Shown: piece after piece, positions 41,044 through 48,397 of the stretch
How positions within the stretch are numbered: position 1 is the first letter of the stretch
How the letters are laid out: every line of letters starts with the position of its first letter
Translations under genes and position numbers: made by a program
NCBI GenBank assembly: GCA_021772095.1
Contig: JADYXR010000202.1
Location: 1-49,463, forward strand
Reading direction: 5' to 3'
Source: Candidatus Obscuribacter sp.
GTDB lineage: Bacteria; Cyanobacteriota; Vampirovibrionia; Obscuribacterales; Obscuribacteraceae
Length of the DNA: 49,463 nucleotides
Notes under the pieces: generated by a model
Seen by the model: the letters and a program-made list of their open reading frames with translations, nothing else
Databases searched by the model: none
Told to the model about the DNA's origin: nothing

Positions 41044-43365
41044 ATGGTAACCACTCGAACCCAAAAGGGTAAGAAGGTCGCCTATGTCTTCACCGAAGCT
41101 GGTCCCACGACTCCCGCGGTTCTCGGGGGGAAGGGGGCTGGCTTGGTGGAGATGGCGACAAGCGGAATGCCGGTGCCACCGGGCTTCACTGTGACGACGG
41201 CGGTGGCGCGTGCGTTTGCGCAGCACGGTGTGCTGCCCAAGCGGGTGCAATGGCAAAACCAGTGGGGACTGAGCGCCGTCGAAAAGGCGACCGGCAAGCG
41301 CTTCGGCGACGCTCACAACCCGCTTCTGCTCTCGGTCCGCTCGGGCGCGGCGGTGTCGATGCCGGGCATGATGGATAGCATCCTCAACCTCGGCATCAAT
41401 CCGGAAATCGTTGAAGGGCTGGGGCGCTTGTACGGTCGGCGCTTCGCGCTCGACTGCTACCGGCGCTTCCTGTCCATGTTCGGCGATGTCGTACTGGGAG
41501 TGCCGCAAGAGGAATTCGAGCGCTCGCTGAGCAGTGTCAAACAGTCCCGTTCTGTCAGCCGCGACAGCGAGTTGGACGAACGAGCGCTGGCGACCGTGGT
41601 TGTGTCTTACCGCAGGCTGATTGACAAGTTCACCGGCGCGCCGATGGTGGACGACCCGAAGGTGCAGTTGAGTATGGCGATGGAGGCGGTGTTGCGCTCG
41701 TGGAACACCGACCGGGCGCGTGAATACCGGCGCGTCAACCGGATCTCCAACGACCTGGGCACGGCCATCAACGTCCAGGCGATGGTGTTCGGCAACCTCA
41801 ACGAGAACTCGGCGACCGGGGTGGCGTTCAGCTGTAACTGCGTTACCGGCGAAGCCGGGCTCTGGGGCGAGTTTCTCGTTAATGCCCAGGGAGAGGACGT
41901 GGTGGCCGGTGTTCGTCAGGCTTCGCCAATCCAGCAGATGTCCATGTGGAATCCGGCGTTGTACGCGGAGCTGAAAGGCACGCTCGAGATGCTGGCCGCC
42001 CGCCGCAAAGAGGTCGTGGACGTCGAGTTCACGGTCGAAGCGGGCAAGCTCTACATCTTGCAGGTGCGCAAGGCCAAGCTCTCGGCCGAGGCGGCGGTGA
42101 CCCTGGCAGTGCAGTCTTACTGGGCGAAGGCGCTCGACAAGACGGCGGCTTTGGCGTCGGTCAGTCGATCTGAGCGCGAGCAGCTCCAGTCTCCGGGATT
42201 CCAGCCGGAAGCGCTTTCCGCGGCGGTCGCCAGCCGTCTTGTAGGAGTGGGGCTGCCGGCGTCTCCGGGCTCTGCTGTCGGTCGCGTCGTGTGCACGTCG
42301 GAGGAAGCGGTCCAGGCGGCGGCGCGTGGCGAGCAAGTCGTGCTCGTGCGTCCCGACACTTCGCCCGATGACCTCCGGGGCATGCTCGCCGCTGTCGCCA
42401 TCGTCACATCCACCGGTGGTGCCACCTGCCACGCCGCGGTCGTCGCGCGTGTTCTGGGCAAGCCTTGCGTGGTGGGCTGCCGCAAAAATGGGCAGGGTGT
42501 CGGTGACTTCGCCGGGCAGCTCGTGTCTGTGGATGGTCGTTCCGGAGTCGTGGTCGCAGGAGCGGTGGATATGGTTCAGGTCACTCGTAAAAAGGAGGTC
42601 AATCTCTTCTTGCGCTGGCACGAGGAAGAGTGCCACGGCAAGTTCCCGAAGCCGCGCCTGGCGTTCGAGATGGTCGACCAGAGCGTGCCGGTTTTGCGGC
42701 TGCTCAACGACTTCTACCTGACCGACGCGATGGCACGCGCGGCGGTTGGTAGCGCGATCGAGCGCGAAGCCAACTTGCTGCGCACGAAAGTGCACGGCGA
42801 AGTGGCGGAGCGCCTGGCCATGTACCTCGCGGTGGCGATCGGCGGCGAAATCCGTCACGCCTCACGCATGGGCACGGCTGGGATCTCGGCAGTGCTCGAC
42901 AACTTGAAGGCGGAGTTCCACATCTGCTTCGGCGGTGCTCGTGGGGAAGCCCAACGCGCGTCGATCGTCCAGCTCAAACGCATGCAACACGCCGACCACA
43001 TGCGCTTCGCGGGCGACTGTGAGGAGGTGTTCAAGCGCGGGCAGTGGTCTTCCTCGTTCGGCGGACTGCTGTGGGGTAACATCGCCGAGGCGCTCAAGGA
43101 CTTTCTGAGTGGTAAGCTCGCCCACTCGGTGTTCGCGGACCATGCCTTCGACCTGCAACACAACGGCGGTAGCGTGTTTGGCAAACACGCGATGGTGCTG
43201 GTCGGGAGCCGCTACGAGCTGCGCATGATGTTGGACGGCAAGCGCGATGCGACCAACGTGACGGAGCTGTCAACGCTTATGGGCACGTACTCGCAAGACG
43301 TCTCCGAGCCTGTGTCGGCGATCTGGTTGCGGGGAAAAACGCTTCGGGTGTGGCAACGCAGCTGA
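41044..43365 (+). CDS. Pyruvate-phosphate-dikinase-like phosphotransferase with replaced C-terminal domain
   Basis: A 773-residue protein. Residues about 1-350 are an ATP-grasp domain like that of pyruvate phosphate dikinase (GGKGAGLVEM, LLLSVRSGAAVSMPGMMDSILNLG, NENSATGVAFSCN). Residues about 385-510 are the swivelling phosphohistidine domain, with catalytic His463 in GGATCHAAVVAR. The usual Ser before His is Cys, and the regulatory Thr is kept. In a true dikinase the next ~360 residues form the PEP/pyruvate-binding barrel. Here the last ~258 residues (about 516-773) show none of its motifs and are not recognised. The protein could therefore phosphorylate its own His from ATP but must pass the phosphate to some other acceptor. 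The ATG at 41044 has GAGGAAG upstream. It is preceded by a structured leader. Confidence 0.8.
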   Translation: MVTTRTQKGKKVAYVFTEAGPTTPAVLGGKGAGLVEMATSGMPVPPGFTVTTAVARAFAQHGVLPKRVQWQNQWGLSAVEKATGKRFGDAHNPLLLSVRSGAAVSMPGMMDSILNLGINPEIVEGLGRLYGRRFALDCYRRFLSMFGDVVLGVPQEEFERSLSSVKQSRSVSRDSELDERALATVVVSYRRLIDKFTGAPMVDDPKVQLSMAMEAVLRSWNTDRAREYRRVNRISNDLGTAINVQAMVFGNLNENSATGVAFSCNCVTGEAGLWGEFLVNAQGEDVVAGVRQASPIQQMSMWNPALYAELKGTLEMLAARRKEVVDVEFTVEAGKLYILQVRKAKLSAEAAVTLAVQSYWAKALDKTAALASVSRSEREQLQSPGFQPEALSAAVASRLVGVGLPASPGSAVGRVVCTSEEAVQAAARGEQVVLVRPDTSPDDLRGMLAAVAIVTSTGGATCHAAVVARVLGKPCVVGCRKNGQGVGDFAGQLVSVDGRSGVVVAGAVDMVQVTRKKEVNLFLRWHEEECHGKFPKPRLAFEMVDQSVPVLRLLNDFYLTDAMARAAVGSAIEREANLLRTKVHGEVAERLAMYLAVAIGGEIRHASRMGTAGISAVLDNLKAEFHICFGGARGEAQRASIVQLKRMQHADHMRFAGDCEEVFKRGQWSSSFGGLLWGNIAEALKDFLSGKLAHSVFADHAFDLQHNGGSVFGKHAMVLVGSRYELRMMLDGKRDATNVTELSTLMGTYSQDVSEPVSAIWLRGKTLRVWQRS

Positions 43366-43386
43366 GCCAGGCTGTGGTTACCCGAC

Positions 43387-43416
43387 GAGCCTGCCACCAT
43401 AGCTGGTGGCGGGCTC
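43387..43416 (+). terminator. 13-bp hairpin after the dikinase-like gene
   Basis: GAGCC-T-GCCACCA (43387-43399) pairs with TGGTGGC-G-GGCTC (43404-43416) around TAGC. It is the longest plus-strand member of the dispersed hairpin family and lies 22 bases after the stop codon. There is no T tract. Confidence 0.6.
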
Positions 43417-43505
43417 GCGCCATCTTGTTGATTCCTGATACCGGGGATGGTGGCGGACCAGTTCGGTCCGCACCGCCCCATTCACACTCAATCGGAGTAT
43501 CGATC

Positions 43506-44117
43506 ATGTTGTTCAACATCACCGTCAACGACGACAACTTCCCGATGGCCGGCACCGAGGGCACCAACACCTACGTGGTGCCGCTCAAGACCGACAAGGG
43601 CTCGCTCGGCTACCGCCCGGACACCGCCCGCGGCGTCTACCGCGTGCGCGTCGAGCCCTCCAGCCAGGAGGTGGTCGAGTCGCTGAGCCCCAGCTTCCCG
43701 GACTCGGACTGGAAGCAGCCCGGCGACGGCGACGAGCCCCGCTTCTCGATCGTGATCCCGATCGACGACAAGGAGACGCTGCTCGAGGTGCTCACCACGG
43801 CGGCCGCCGCCCTCAAGAAGGACAGCGCCTGGGTGCGCGGCAACATCGACACGCCGGAGTTCGCCTACGCCCTGGCCACGCCCGAGTGCGAGGTCGAGGA
43901 GCGCGAGCAGCTCACCGCTCAGCTGCGCCGCATCAAGGTCCAGGGCGTCAACAAGCGCTGGAAGCTCACCACGCTGGCCCGCAAGGTCAACGAGGAGCGC
44001 GCCCGCATGATCGCCGAGGTGGTGCGCCGCAAGCTGCCGGACGCCGACAAGGCCGCCGAGCTGACCACCGACGAGCTGCTCGCCAAGCTCACCGTCCAGA
44101 AGCAGGGCGACAGCTAG
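43506..44117 (+). CDS. Charged soluble protein with extreme GC3, unknown function
   Basis: A 203-residue protein that I do not recognise. The N-terminal part (1-110) is beta-rich (MLFNITVNDDNF, VYRVRVEPSS, RFSIVIPIDD). The C-terminal part (about 110-203) is helical and highly charged, with KRWKLTTLARKVNEERARMIAEVVRRKL and a basic centre that could bind nucleic acid. Nearly every codon ends in G or C, the most extreme in the window, suggesting very high expression. The start is the ATG at 43506 with GGAG nine bases upstream; the longer frame to 43350 covers the preceding hairpin. A 15-bp hairpin follows. Confidence 0.6.
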   Translation: MLFNITVNDDNFPMAGTEGTNTYVVPLKTDKGSLGYRPDTARGVYRVRVEPSSQEVVESLSPSFPDSDWKQPGDGDEPRFSIVIPIDDKETLLEVLTTAAAALKKDSAWVRGNIDTPEFAYALATPECEVEEREQLTAQLRRIKVQGVNKRWKLTTLARKVNEERARMIAEVVRRKLPDADKAAELTTDELLAKLTVQKQGDS

Positions 44118-44124
44118 TCGGCGC

Positions 44125-44167
44125 GCGAAGTGAGGGTGCGGAATGCCGGCTGCACCTCTCACTTCGC
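44125..44167 (+). terminator. 15-bp hairpin after the high-GC3 gene
   Basis: GCGAAGTGAG-GGTGC pairs with GCACC-T-CTCACTTCGC. The loop region GGTGCGGAATGCCGG recurs exactly at 48090-48104. It is followed by CGGTTTATCG, so it may terminate or protect the mRNA. Confidence 0.65.
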
Positions 44168-45676
44168 GGTTTATCGCGACTGGAACTGGGACAATCAGTC
44201 GCGTGGATGTTCAAAACGTGCTCGATTCGCGTTTGTCGCGACGACTGAGACGCTCAGTCGCGATGCCTTCGAAACGACCTCGCTTCGCGTCATCGCAACT
44301 AGCATTGACTAGTCGAGCGGCCGTTCAAAACGCACTTCGCGTTCAACGCACCACAACGTTTAACTGGTGCGGTCCGAACTGTTTATTTTGCTTAAGAGAA
44401 AGGATGTGCACCATGAACTGGCCTTGATGATCGTTCTCCGGGAGGGGCGCTGCTGCTTCCTGCGCGGGCACCGGAGAGAAGAATCCTGCACTGTTAGGAG
44501 CACAAATGGACAGAGCAGGTCGGGCAGTCAATCCCGGATGTTTGGAAACAAACATCGAAAGCTCGCAGGCTCATGGACGAGCCGCTTCTGAGACGCTCGG
44601 CGGATTGCTGATTTCCGCCAGGCATAGCGGAGAACAACAGTCTTCCCCTCATTCGTGGACTGCAGCCCCGAACGTTTGCTGACCGAGGATCAGCACGCGG
44701 AGGAGAACCCATCAAAGCGTTAGTGAGCCTCAATATTGAGGCTGGCGTTTTGATGCGATGAATGGCATTCTAGGTCAGACAATGCCAATTATCGCATCAG
44801 CAAATTCCGTTAATCCGAGAAGACGGGAGGTCATAACTTGAAAGTCGCCTGGTCTCCTCAGACTGAGGCGGTGACTGAAAACCGGTTGTCTCCGGTCGTA
44901 GGTCGAGCAGCCTGGCTCAAAGCTGCCGGTGGTGCCCAAGCCCGGGAGGCAGGCACAGAGCCGATTGAGCACCCGGTCATCCGGAAGAAGGACCCGGGTC
45001 AAATTTCTTCCTTCGAAAGCACAACAAGGTATTGTGCCAGAGGTCGAAACTGCGTTTCTGCCCAAGTTCAGAAGCGCTAATTTAAACGAGTCACTGAGCT
45101 CTAACCTGGAGCGGCGGTGGCGATTGCAGACCGATAGTTCCCGGTCTGCGGTCAAAACCTTCTCACCCATCTGACACAATACTTGTGTTTGAGAGTGGAC
45201 ATTGTCCAGTCTCAGGGGCATGATTCTATTTCGGATCATTGAATAAATTCAGTGATCTAGAATGCGGACATGTTCTCCAGATGGGTTCGAGGGTCAGCCT
45301 GGTTCTGGGATCAGGTGGAACGACAGCGATTAGCAATCGCGACCGTGGAGGCAATCACGGTGAAGCCCGCTTAAACCGGAGGGTTTGACTAACCCGAAAG
45401 TTTGCTTGCTGCGCGACCAAAGAGCGCTCAGCGAGAGGGCGATGCTTGGGGGAAACCTGGGCGGTGGCAAACTCCTGCCGCGACAAAATCCCAAAGTAAA
45501 CCGAAACGCATTCGCCGGACAGGCGACATCGGTACCACAGGTGGTGCGGCGTTTCTCCGGACGGCAGCTACTGGCGCGCGGTTTCGCGTCGGTCGGCTGC
45601 CGTCTTTCGTTTTGCATAATCGTCGGTCGCGCCCTGAACGCGCCGACGAAAGCGGCTGCCAGAGCCGATTGTTTTT
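44168..45676 (+). ncRNA. Candidate large structured noncoding RNA region
   Basis: About 1.5 kb without a large gene, packed with helices. Examples: 44175-44203 (CGCGACTG/CAGTCGCG), 44243-44259 (GACTGAG/CTCAGTC), 44347-44371 (CGCACCA/TGGTGCG), 44710-44755 (CATCAAA/TTTGATG and inner pairs), 44752-44798 (GATGCGAT/ATCGCATC plus TGGCATT/AATGCCA), 45126-45149 (GCAGACCG/CGGTCTGC), 45234-45257 (11 pairs), a three-way junction at 45503-45555, an 18-bp stem at 45560-45604, and 45621-45648. Wobble pairs at 44710, 45234 and 45560 are G-U only in the plus-strand RNA. It ends with a terminator (CGGCT/AGCCG, 45653-45667, then a T run). It could be one RNA or several short units. It matches no RNA class I know. 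Confidence 0.45.
44506..44682 (+). CDS. Small ORF inside the structured region
   Basis: A 58-codon frame (MDRAGRAVNPGCLETNIESS...) with AGGAG six bases before the ATG, an excellent ribosome site. The composition (Ser, Ala, Gly, His-rich, two Cys) is not typical of a folded protein, and it overlaps predicted RNA helices. A four-codon frame (ATG AAC TGG CCT TGA, 44413-44427) with AAGGA upstream lies just before it. Confidence 0.35.
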   Translation: MDRAGRAVNPGCLETNIESSQAHGRAASETLGGLLISARHSGEQQSSPHSWTAAPNVC

Positions 45677-46343
45677 GATAATTCCAAAACCCCCCTCCCC
45701 TTTTATGTCATTGAATTAATTCAACTATTTGAAGTAATAGATCGATTGGGCGCATGTGCATTGCAGAGGATTAGCGCTAGCGATTGTCTAACAGTTTGGT
45801 TCTGAGGACAAAATAGTGAGAACAAAACGGTTAATGCTGAACGCAAAATGGAATCGCGGAATTCGTGGAGGTTCGAACCGACGCGCATTTAAACCGGGTC
45901 CGTTGCTGTTCTTCGCGGCTGTTCCCTCCGGCTCCCTGTGTGATAATGAAACCGGATTAAGAAACCAGCGCAAGCTGCGCTAGGTCGGTTTGTCTTCAAA
46001 GATCAGCAGCCTGTCTGGATGTTTTCCCGGGGGTCGGTACGGCAAGCCTCAAGGGGCTTGCATTTGATAGGGCTACTGCATAATATCCAAATCACTGTTC
46101 AACTTCTTGTCATCCCGCAAACGCTGCACCTGTTTTAAATACACAAAGACAAGACCACTTCTTGAATCTCAGAAACGAACCGGCTGGCAAAGCTTGGTTG
46201 AACATGTTCGTCTCTGCAGGATCTTCTCGTCCCGCTACGTGAAGAGCCTGATTTGTAGCGTCTCTTAACTCCGATTGCTGATTTTGCGGAATCCGTGATC
46301 GCCCTTGGTTCAGGGTTTAGAACTAAAAAGGAATCGCCTGTAT
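45677..46343. other. 670-base gap without a gene
   Basis: This is the region between the structured block and the lipoprotein gene. A GGTTCGAACC palindrome near 45872 resembles a T-loop but lacks a tRNA around it. There is nothing else I can support. Confidence 0.4.
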
Positions 46344-46880
46344 ATGAAGACCAAAATGTATCTCGGCCTCGCCGTTCTCGCGCTCTCGACTCTCACCGGC
46401 TGCGCTGGCAGTCACGTGTACGTCGGCGCCTCCATCCCCGGTCCAGTCATCGTCCATCGTCCTCCCGTTATCGTGTATGACCCGATCGTCGTCAACGAGC
46501 CCACTGTCGTTATCGACATCGATTACTGGCACGACGGCGCGCGTTACTACTACCTGGAGAACACTTCCGGGCTGTACTTCTACTGGTCCAACAACGCGCG
46601 GGTCTACTGCAATCGCGGCTGGCGTCCCAACTTCGGTTGGCATCGTCACGACAGCCACTGGCGCAGCCGCGATAACTACTGGCGCAATCGCTACAACGCT
46701 CCGGTTTATCGTGGACCGACTTACCCCTCGCACCGCGGCACCCCCGCTCGCCCTGACTGGAACCGCGGCGGACGCGACAACGACCATCGTGGCAACGATC
46801 ACCGTGGCGGCAACGACCATCGCGGAGGCAATGACCACCGTGGCGGAAACGACCATCGCGGCGGTAGCCCTCGACGCTAA
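46344..46880 (+). CDS. Lipoprotein with C-terminal Asn-Asp-His-Arg-Gly repeats
   Basis: A 178-residue lipoprotein. The signal peptide ends with lipobox LTGC (Cys19). Residues about 25-60 are Val/Pro-rich (beta), and residues about 60-120 are rich in Tyr, Trp, Arg and Asn (YWHDGARYYYLENTSGLYFYWSNNARVYC). The last ~35 residues are five or six copies of a GNDHRGG unit, which may bind metal through His. The start is the ATG at 46344, with AAGGA about ten bases upstream. Similar Tyr/Trp/His-rich lipoproteins occur in many Gram-negative genomes without known role. A canonical terminator follows. Confidence 0.7.
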   Translation: MKTKMYLGLAVLALSTLTGCAGSHVYVGASIPGPVIVHRPPVIVYDPIVVNEPTVVIDIDYWHDGARYYYLENTSGLYFYWSNNARVYCNRGWRPNFGWHRHDSHWRSRDNYWRNRYNAPVYRGPTYPSHRGTPARPDWNRGGRDNDHRGNDHRGGNDHRGGNDHRGGNDHRGGSPRR

Positions 46881-46929
46881 GCAGCATCAGCGCTCATTAG
46901 GCGCAGACTGCACGCGTAGGTAGTTCATT

Positions 46930-46970
46930 GAACGGGCGAGATCCTCAAGATCTCGACCCGTTCTTTTTTT
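46930..46970 (+). terminator. Intrinsic terminator after the lipoprotein gene
   Basis: GAACGGG-C-GAGATC pairs with GATCTCG-ACCCGTTC around CTCAA, followed by seven T residues. Confidence 0.85.
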
Positions 46971-47113
46971 GATTTTTTTTTACTAAACGAAATCATACGT
47001 ATTTAGATAGTAAAGAGATTGCCGATGACAAAGAGGCCTGGTGCCAGGTGATAAGCGGTTTGCAAACAATTGCCTCGATTATCAAAAAGCACGGAGCAAC
47101 CGATGCTTGTTCG

Positions 47114-47515
47114 TCACAGGATTTCCAGCGATGACCGTTTTGCAATATGCAGAAAGTCCTTGTCCGTTGTAAGCAAGGCGCAATCATTTCTGATTGCCGC
47201 TCCGGCAATCAGGAAATCGACAGTACTAGCTTGAATTCCCTTACTCCGGCACAAACAACTGAGATTCGCGGCCTCGACATAATCCTCACGCTCAAGAGTT
47301 AAGACTGGAAATGGTTCCAGGAATTGCCTGACCTTTTCCCGCTGCTCGTTCGATTTGATACCTTGTAAAGTCTCCAGCAAAATCACTCCGAGTAAGTAAA
47401 CGAGATGTCCATCCCGAATCAGGGCATTCAGTTTTTCAACTACTGCAGAATCGCTCGGAATCGACTTTCGCCTCAGGGCCAAAGACCAGACTGAGGTATC
47501 AACTATTGTTCGCAC
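47114..47515 (-). CDS. vapC: VapC-family PIN-domain ribonuclease toxin
   Basis: A 133-residue PIN domain, the toxin of a type II toxin-antitoxin pair that cleaves RNA (often initiator tRNA or rRNA). The acidic active site is complete: Asp6 (VDTSVW), Glu48 (LLETLQG), Asp100 (TVDFLIAGAA) and Asp118 (LLTTDKDF). The length is typical. It overlaps the end of the antitoxin gene by 17 bases, so the two are translationally coupled and expressed from one leftward promoter. No damage to the reading frame is seen, so the toxin should be active. Confidence 0.9.
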   Translation of the reverse strand: MRTIVDTSVWSLALRRKSIPSDSAVVEKLNALIRDGHLVYLLGVILLETLQGIKSNEQREKVRQFLEPFPVLTLEREDYVEAANLSCLCRSKGIQASTVDFLIAGAAIRNDCALLTTDKDFLHIAKRSSLEIL

Positions 47516-47711
47516 CTCGCCTCCTCATAGACTTGTGATCGTAGTCGGAATCGAAATCGATCGTGCCAAAAATTTTGAGGATTTCTTTCTGCTTGCGTCT
47601 TTGAATGTACTCCGACAACGCCTCATTTACGCATTCTCGCTTAGTACGTTTGCCGCTCAACCGAACAGCCTCTTCAAGCAAGTATTCATCAATGTTCAGG
47701 TTGGTCGCCAT
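47499..47711 (-). CDS. vapB: VapB-type antitoxin (ribbon-helix-helix)
   Basis: A 70-residue antitoxin that binds VapC and represses its own promoter. The N-terminal half (NLNIDEYLLEEAVRLSGKRTKRECVNEALSEYIQRRKQ) is the ribbon-helix-helix DNA-binding fold of the DUF2191/VapB group. The C-terminal half (DFDSDYDHKSMRRRG) is acidic then basic, as expected of the toxin-wrapping tail. The ATG at 47711 has GGTGAGG just upstream. An inverted-repeat operator lies 21-56 bases upstream of the start. Confidence 0.85.
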   Translation of the reverse strand: MATNLNIDEYLLEEAVRLSGKRTKRECVNEALSEYIQRRKQKEILKIFGTIDFDSDYDHKSMRRRGANNS

Positions 47712-47731
47712 AGCCTCACCCTTACCCTAAT

Positions 47732-47767
47732 ATGTGTGCATGTTTACACACAATACCACACATATTT
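47732..47767. promoter_or_regulatory. Likely VapB operator
   Basis: ATATGTGTG (47732-47740) and CACACATAT (47759-47767) are perfect inverted repeats. Inside, TGTGTG and CACACA form a second palindrome (47735-47754). The position just upstream of vapB fits autorepression by the antitoxin. Confidence 0.65.
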
Positions 47768-47875
47768 CTCGACATAACGGATGGTCGATGCTGCGCGTCT
47801 CGTTTGCACAGCTTCTTCGGAATTCCCGCCACTTAAAGGCCGAAAATGTGAAAAAGGACGAAAATTGAAAAAAGT

Positions 47876-47946
47876 GTCCCGCTGATAGCTGATAGCAAAC
47901 GGTTATGCCAGGCTGAGGTCAGCCTTTTTTCAACTATCAACGGGAC
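47876..47946. repeat. Small element with terminal inverted repeats and an inner terminator
   Basis: GTCCCG-C-TGATAG (47876-47888) matches CTATCA-A-CGGGAC (47934-47946) as inverted ends. Inside is AGGCTG-AGGT-CAGCCT (47910-47925) followed by T residues. The outer match continues imperfectly as AGT/ACT. It could be a MITE-like element or a short structured RNA. Confidence 0.5.
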
Positions 47947-48003
47947 AACTTCAAAGGCGCGATCACGCGCGCATTCTGACTTGTTCGGTTGGTTTCAAAA
48001 CAA

Positions 48004-48060
48004 GTGCGTAGGGAGTTGAACTCTCCACACGGTGAAACCGTTGCTCATTGAGCTATGCAC
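48004..48060 (-). tRNA. tRNA-like remnant with shortened loops
   Basis: On the minus strand, GTGCATA (48060-48054) and TACGCAC (48010-48004) pair in six of seven positions, like an acceptor stem. GCTC-AAT-GAGC mimics a D-arm, and ACGGT-TTC-ACCGT a five-pair anticodon arm with only a three-base loop. TGGAG/CTCCC with loop AGTTCAA resembles a T-arm, with one mismatch. At 57 bases it is too short for a working tRNA, and both D and anticodon loops are reduced to three bases. It is most likely a decayed tRNA copy. Confidence 0.35.
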
Positions 48061-48078
48061 TTTTTGACATCAGAGCTT

Positions 48079-48104
48079 GCACCGCCTGTGGTGCGGAATG
48101 CCGG
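48079..48104 (-). repeat. Dispersed-family hairpin after a small gene
   Basis: GCACCG-CCTG-TGGTGC (48079-48094) is followed on the plus strand by GGAATGCCGG, giving GGTGCGGAATGCCGG, identical to 44135-44149. It lies 17 bases beyond the stop codon of the leftward gene at 48111. Confidence 0.55.
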
Positions 48105-48110
48105 GGCGCG

Positions 48111-48305
48111 TTAGCTGGACGCGTTGGCGGCGGTGGACTTCTTGTTGCGGCGGCGCATCGCCGGGATGAAGCGGCGGACGCGGACGGGCTCGACCGAGAC
48201 GATGCTGTCGCTCAGGGCTTTCCAGGAATGCCGGGTGGCGCGATAGCACTCTTTGATATTGCCAATATTGAAATGCGACACTAGCGACACCGGGTTTGGT
48301 GGCAT
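48111..48305 (-). CDS. Small basic protein, unknown function
   Basis: A 64-residue protein with a strongly basic C-terminal half (VRVRRFIPAMRRRNKKSTAANASS), suggesting nucleic acid or membrane binding. The N-terminal half is neutral with NIGNIKECYRATRHSW. The start used here is the ATG at 48305; the frame remains open upstream to 48365, so the true start is uncertain and the ribosome site is weak. Codons near the end are G+C-rich. A family hairpin follows the stop codon. There is no known homolog. Confidence 0.45.
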   Translation of the reverse strand: MPPNPVSLVSHFNIGNIKECYRATRHSWKALSDSIVSVEPVRVRRFIPAMRRRNKKSTAANASS

Positions 48306-48397
48306 CCAATCGGTCTTCAGTAAACATTCCGGCGTGCTGTTTCCGCCCCTTTCCCCACACGGCACGGCGGGTCACCTTTGGAAACTAGACCTGAACT

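Noticed and set aside
40894..42858. 654-codon minus-strand frame opposite the dikinase-like gene
   Set aside because: It is the antisense shadow of a conserved G+C-rich gene; its translation is Arg/His-rich with no ribosome site or family.
44168..45676. RNase P RNA, tmRNA, 6S RNA or group II intron
   Set aside because: None of the conserved landmarks of these RNAs (for example GAGGAAAGTCC of RNase P, the tmRNA tag and ends, intron domain V) is present.
45862..45890. GGTTCGAACC palindrome suggesting a tRNA T-arm
   Set aside because: No stem pairs on either side and no acceptor or anticodon arm can be built.
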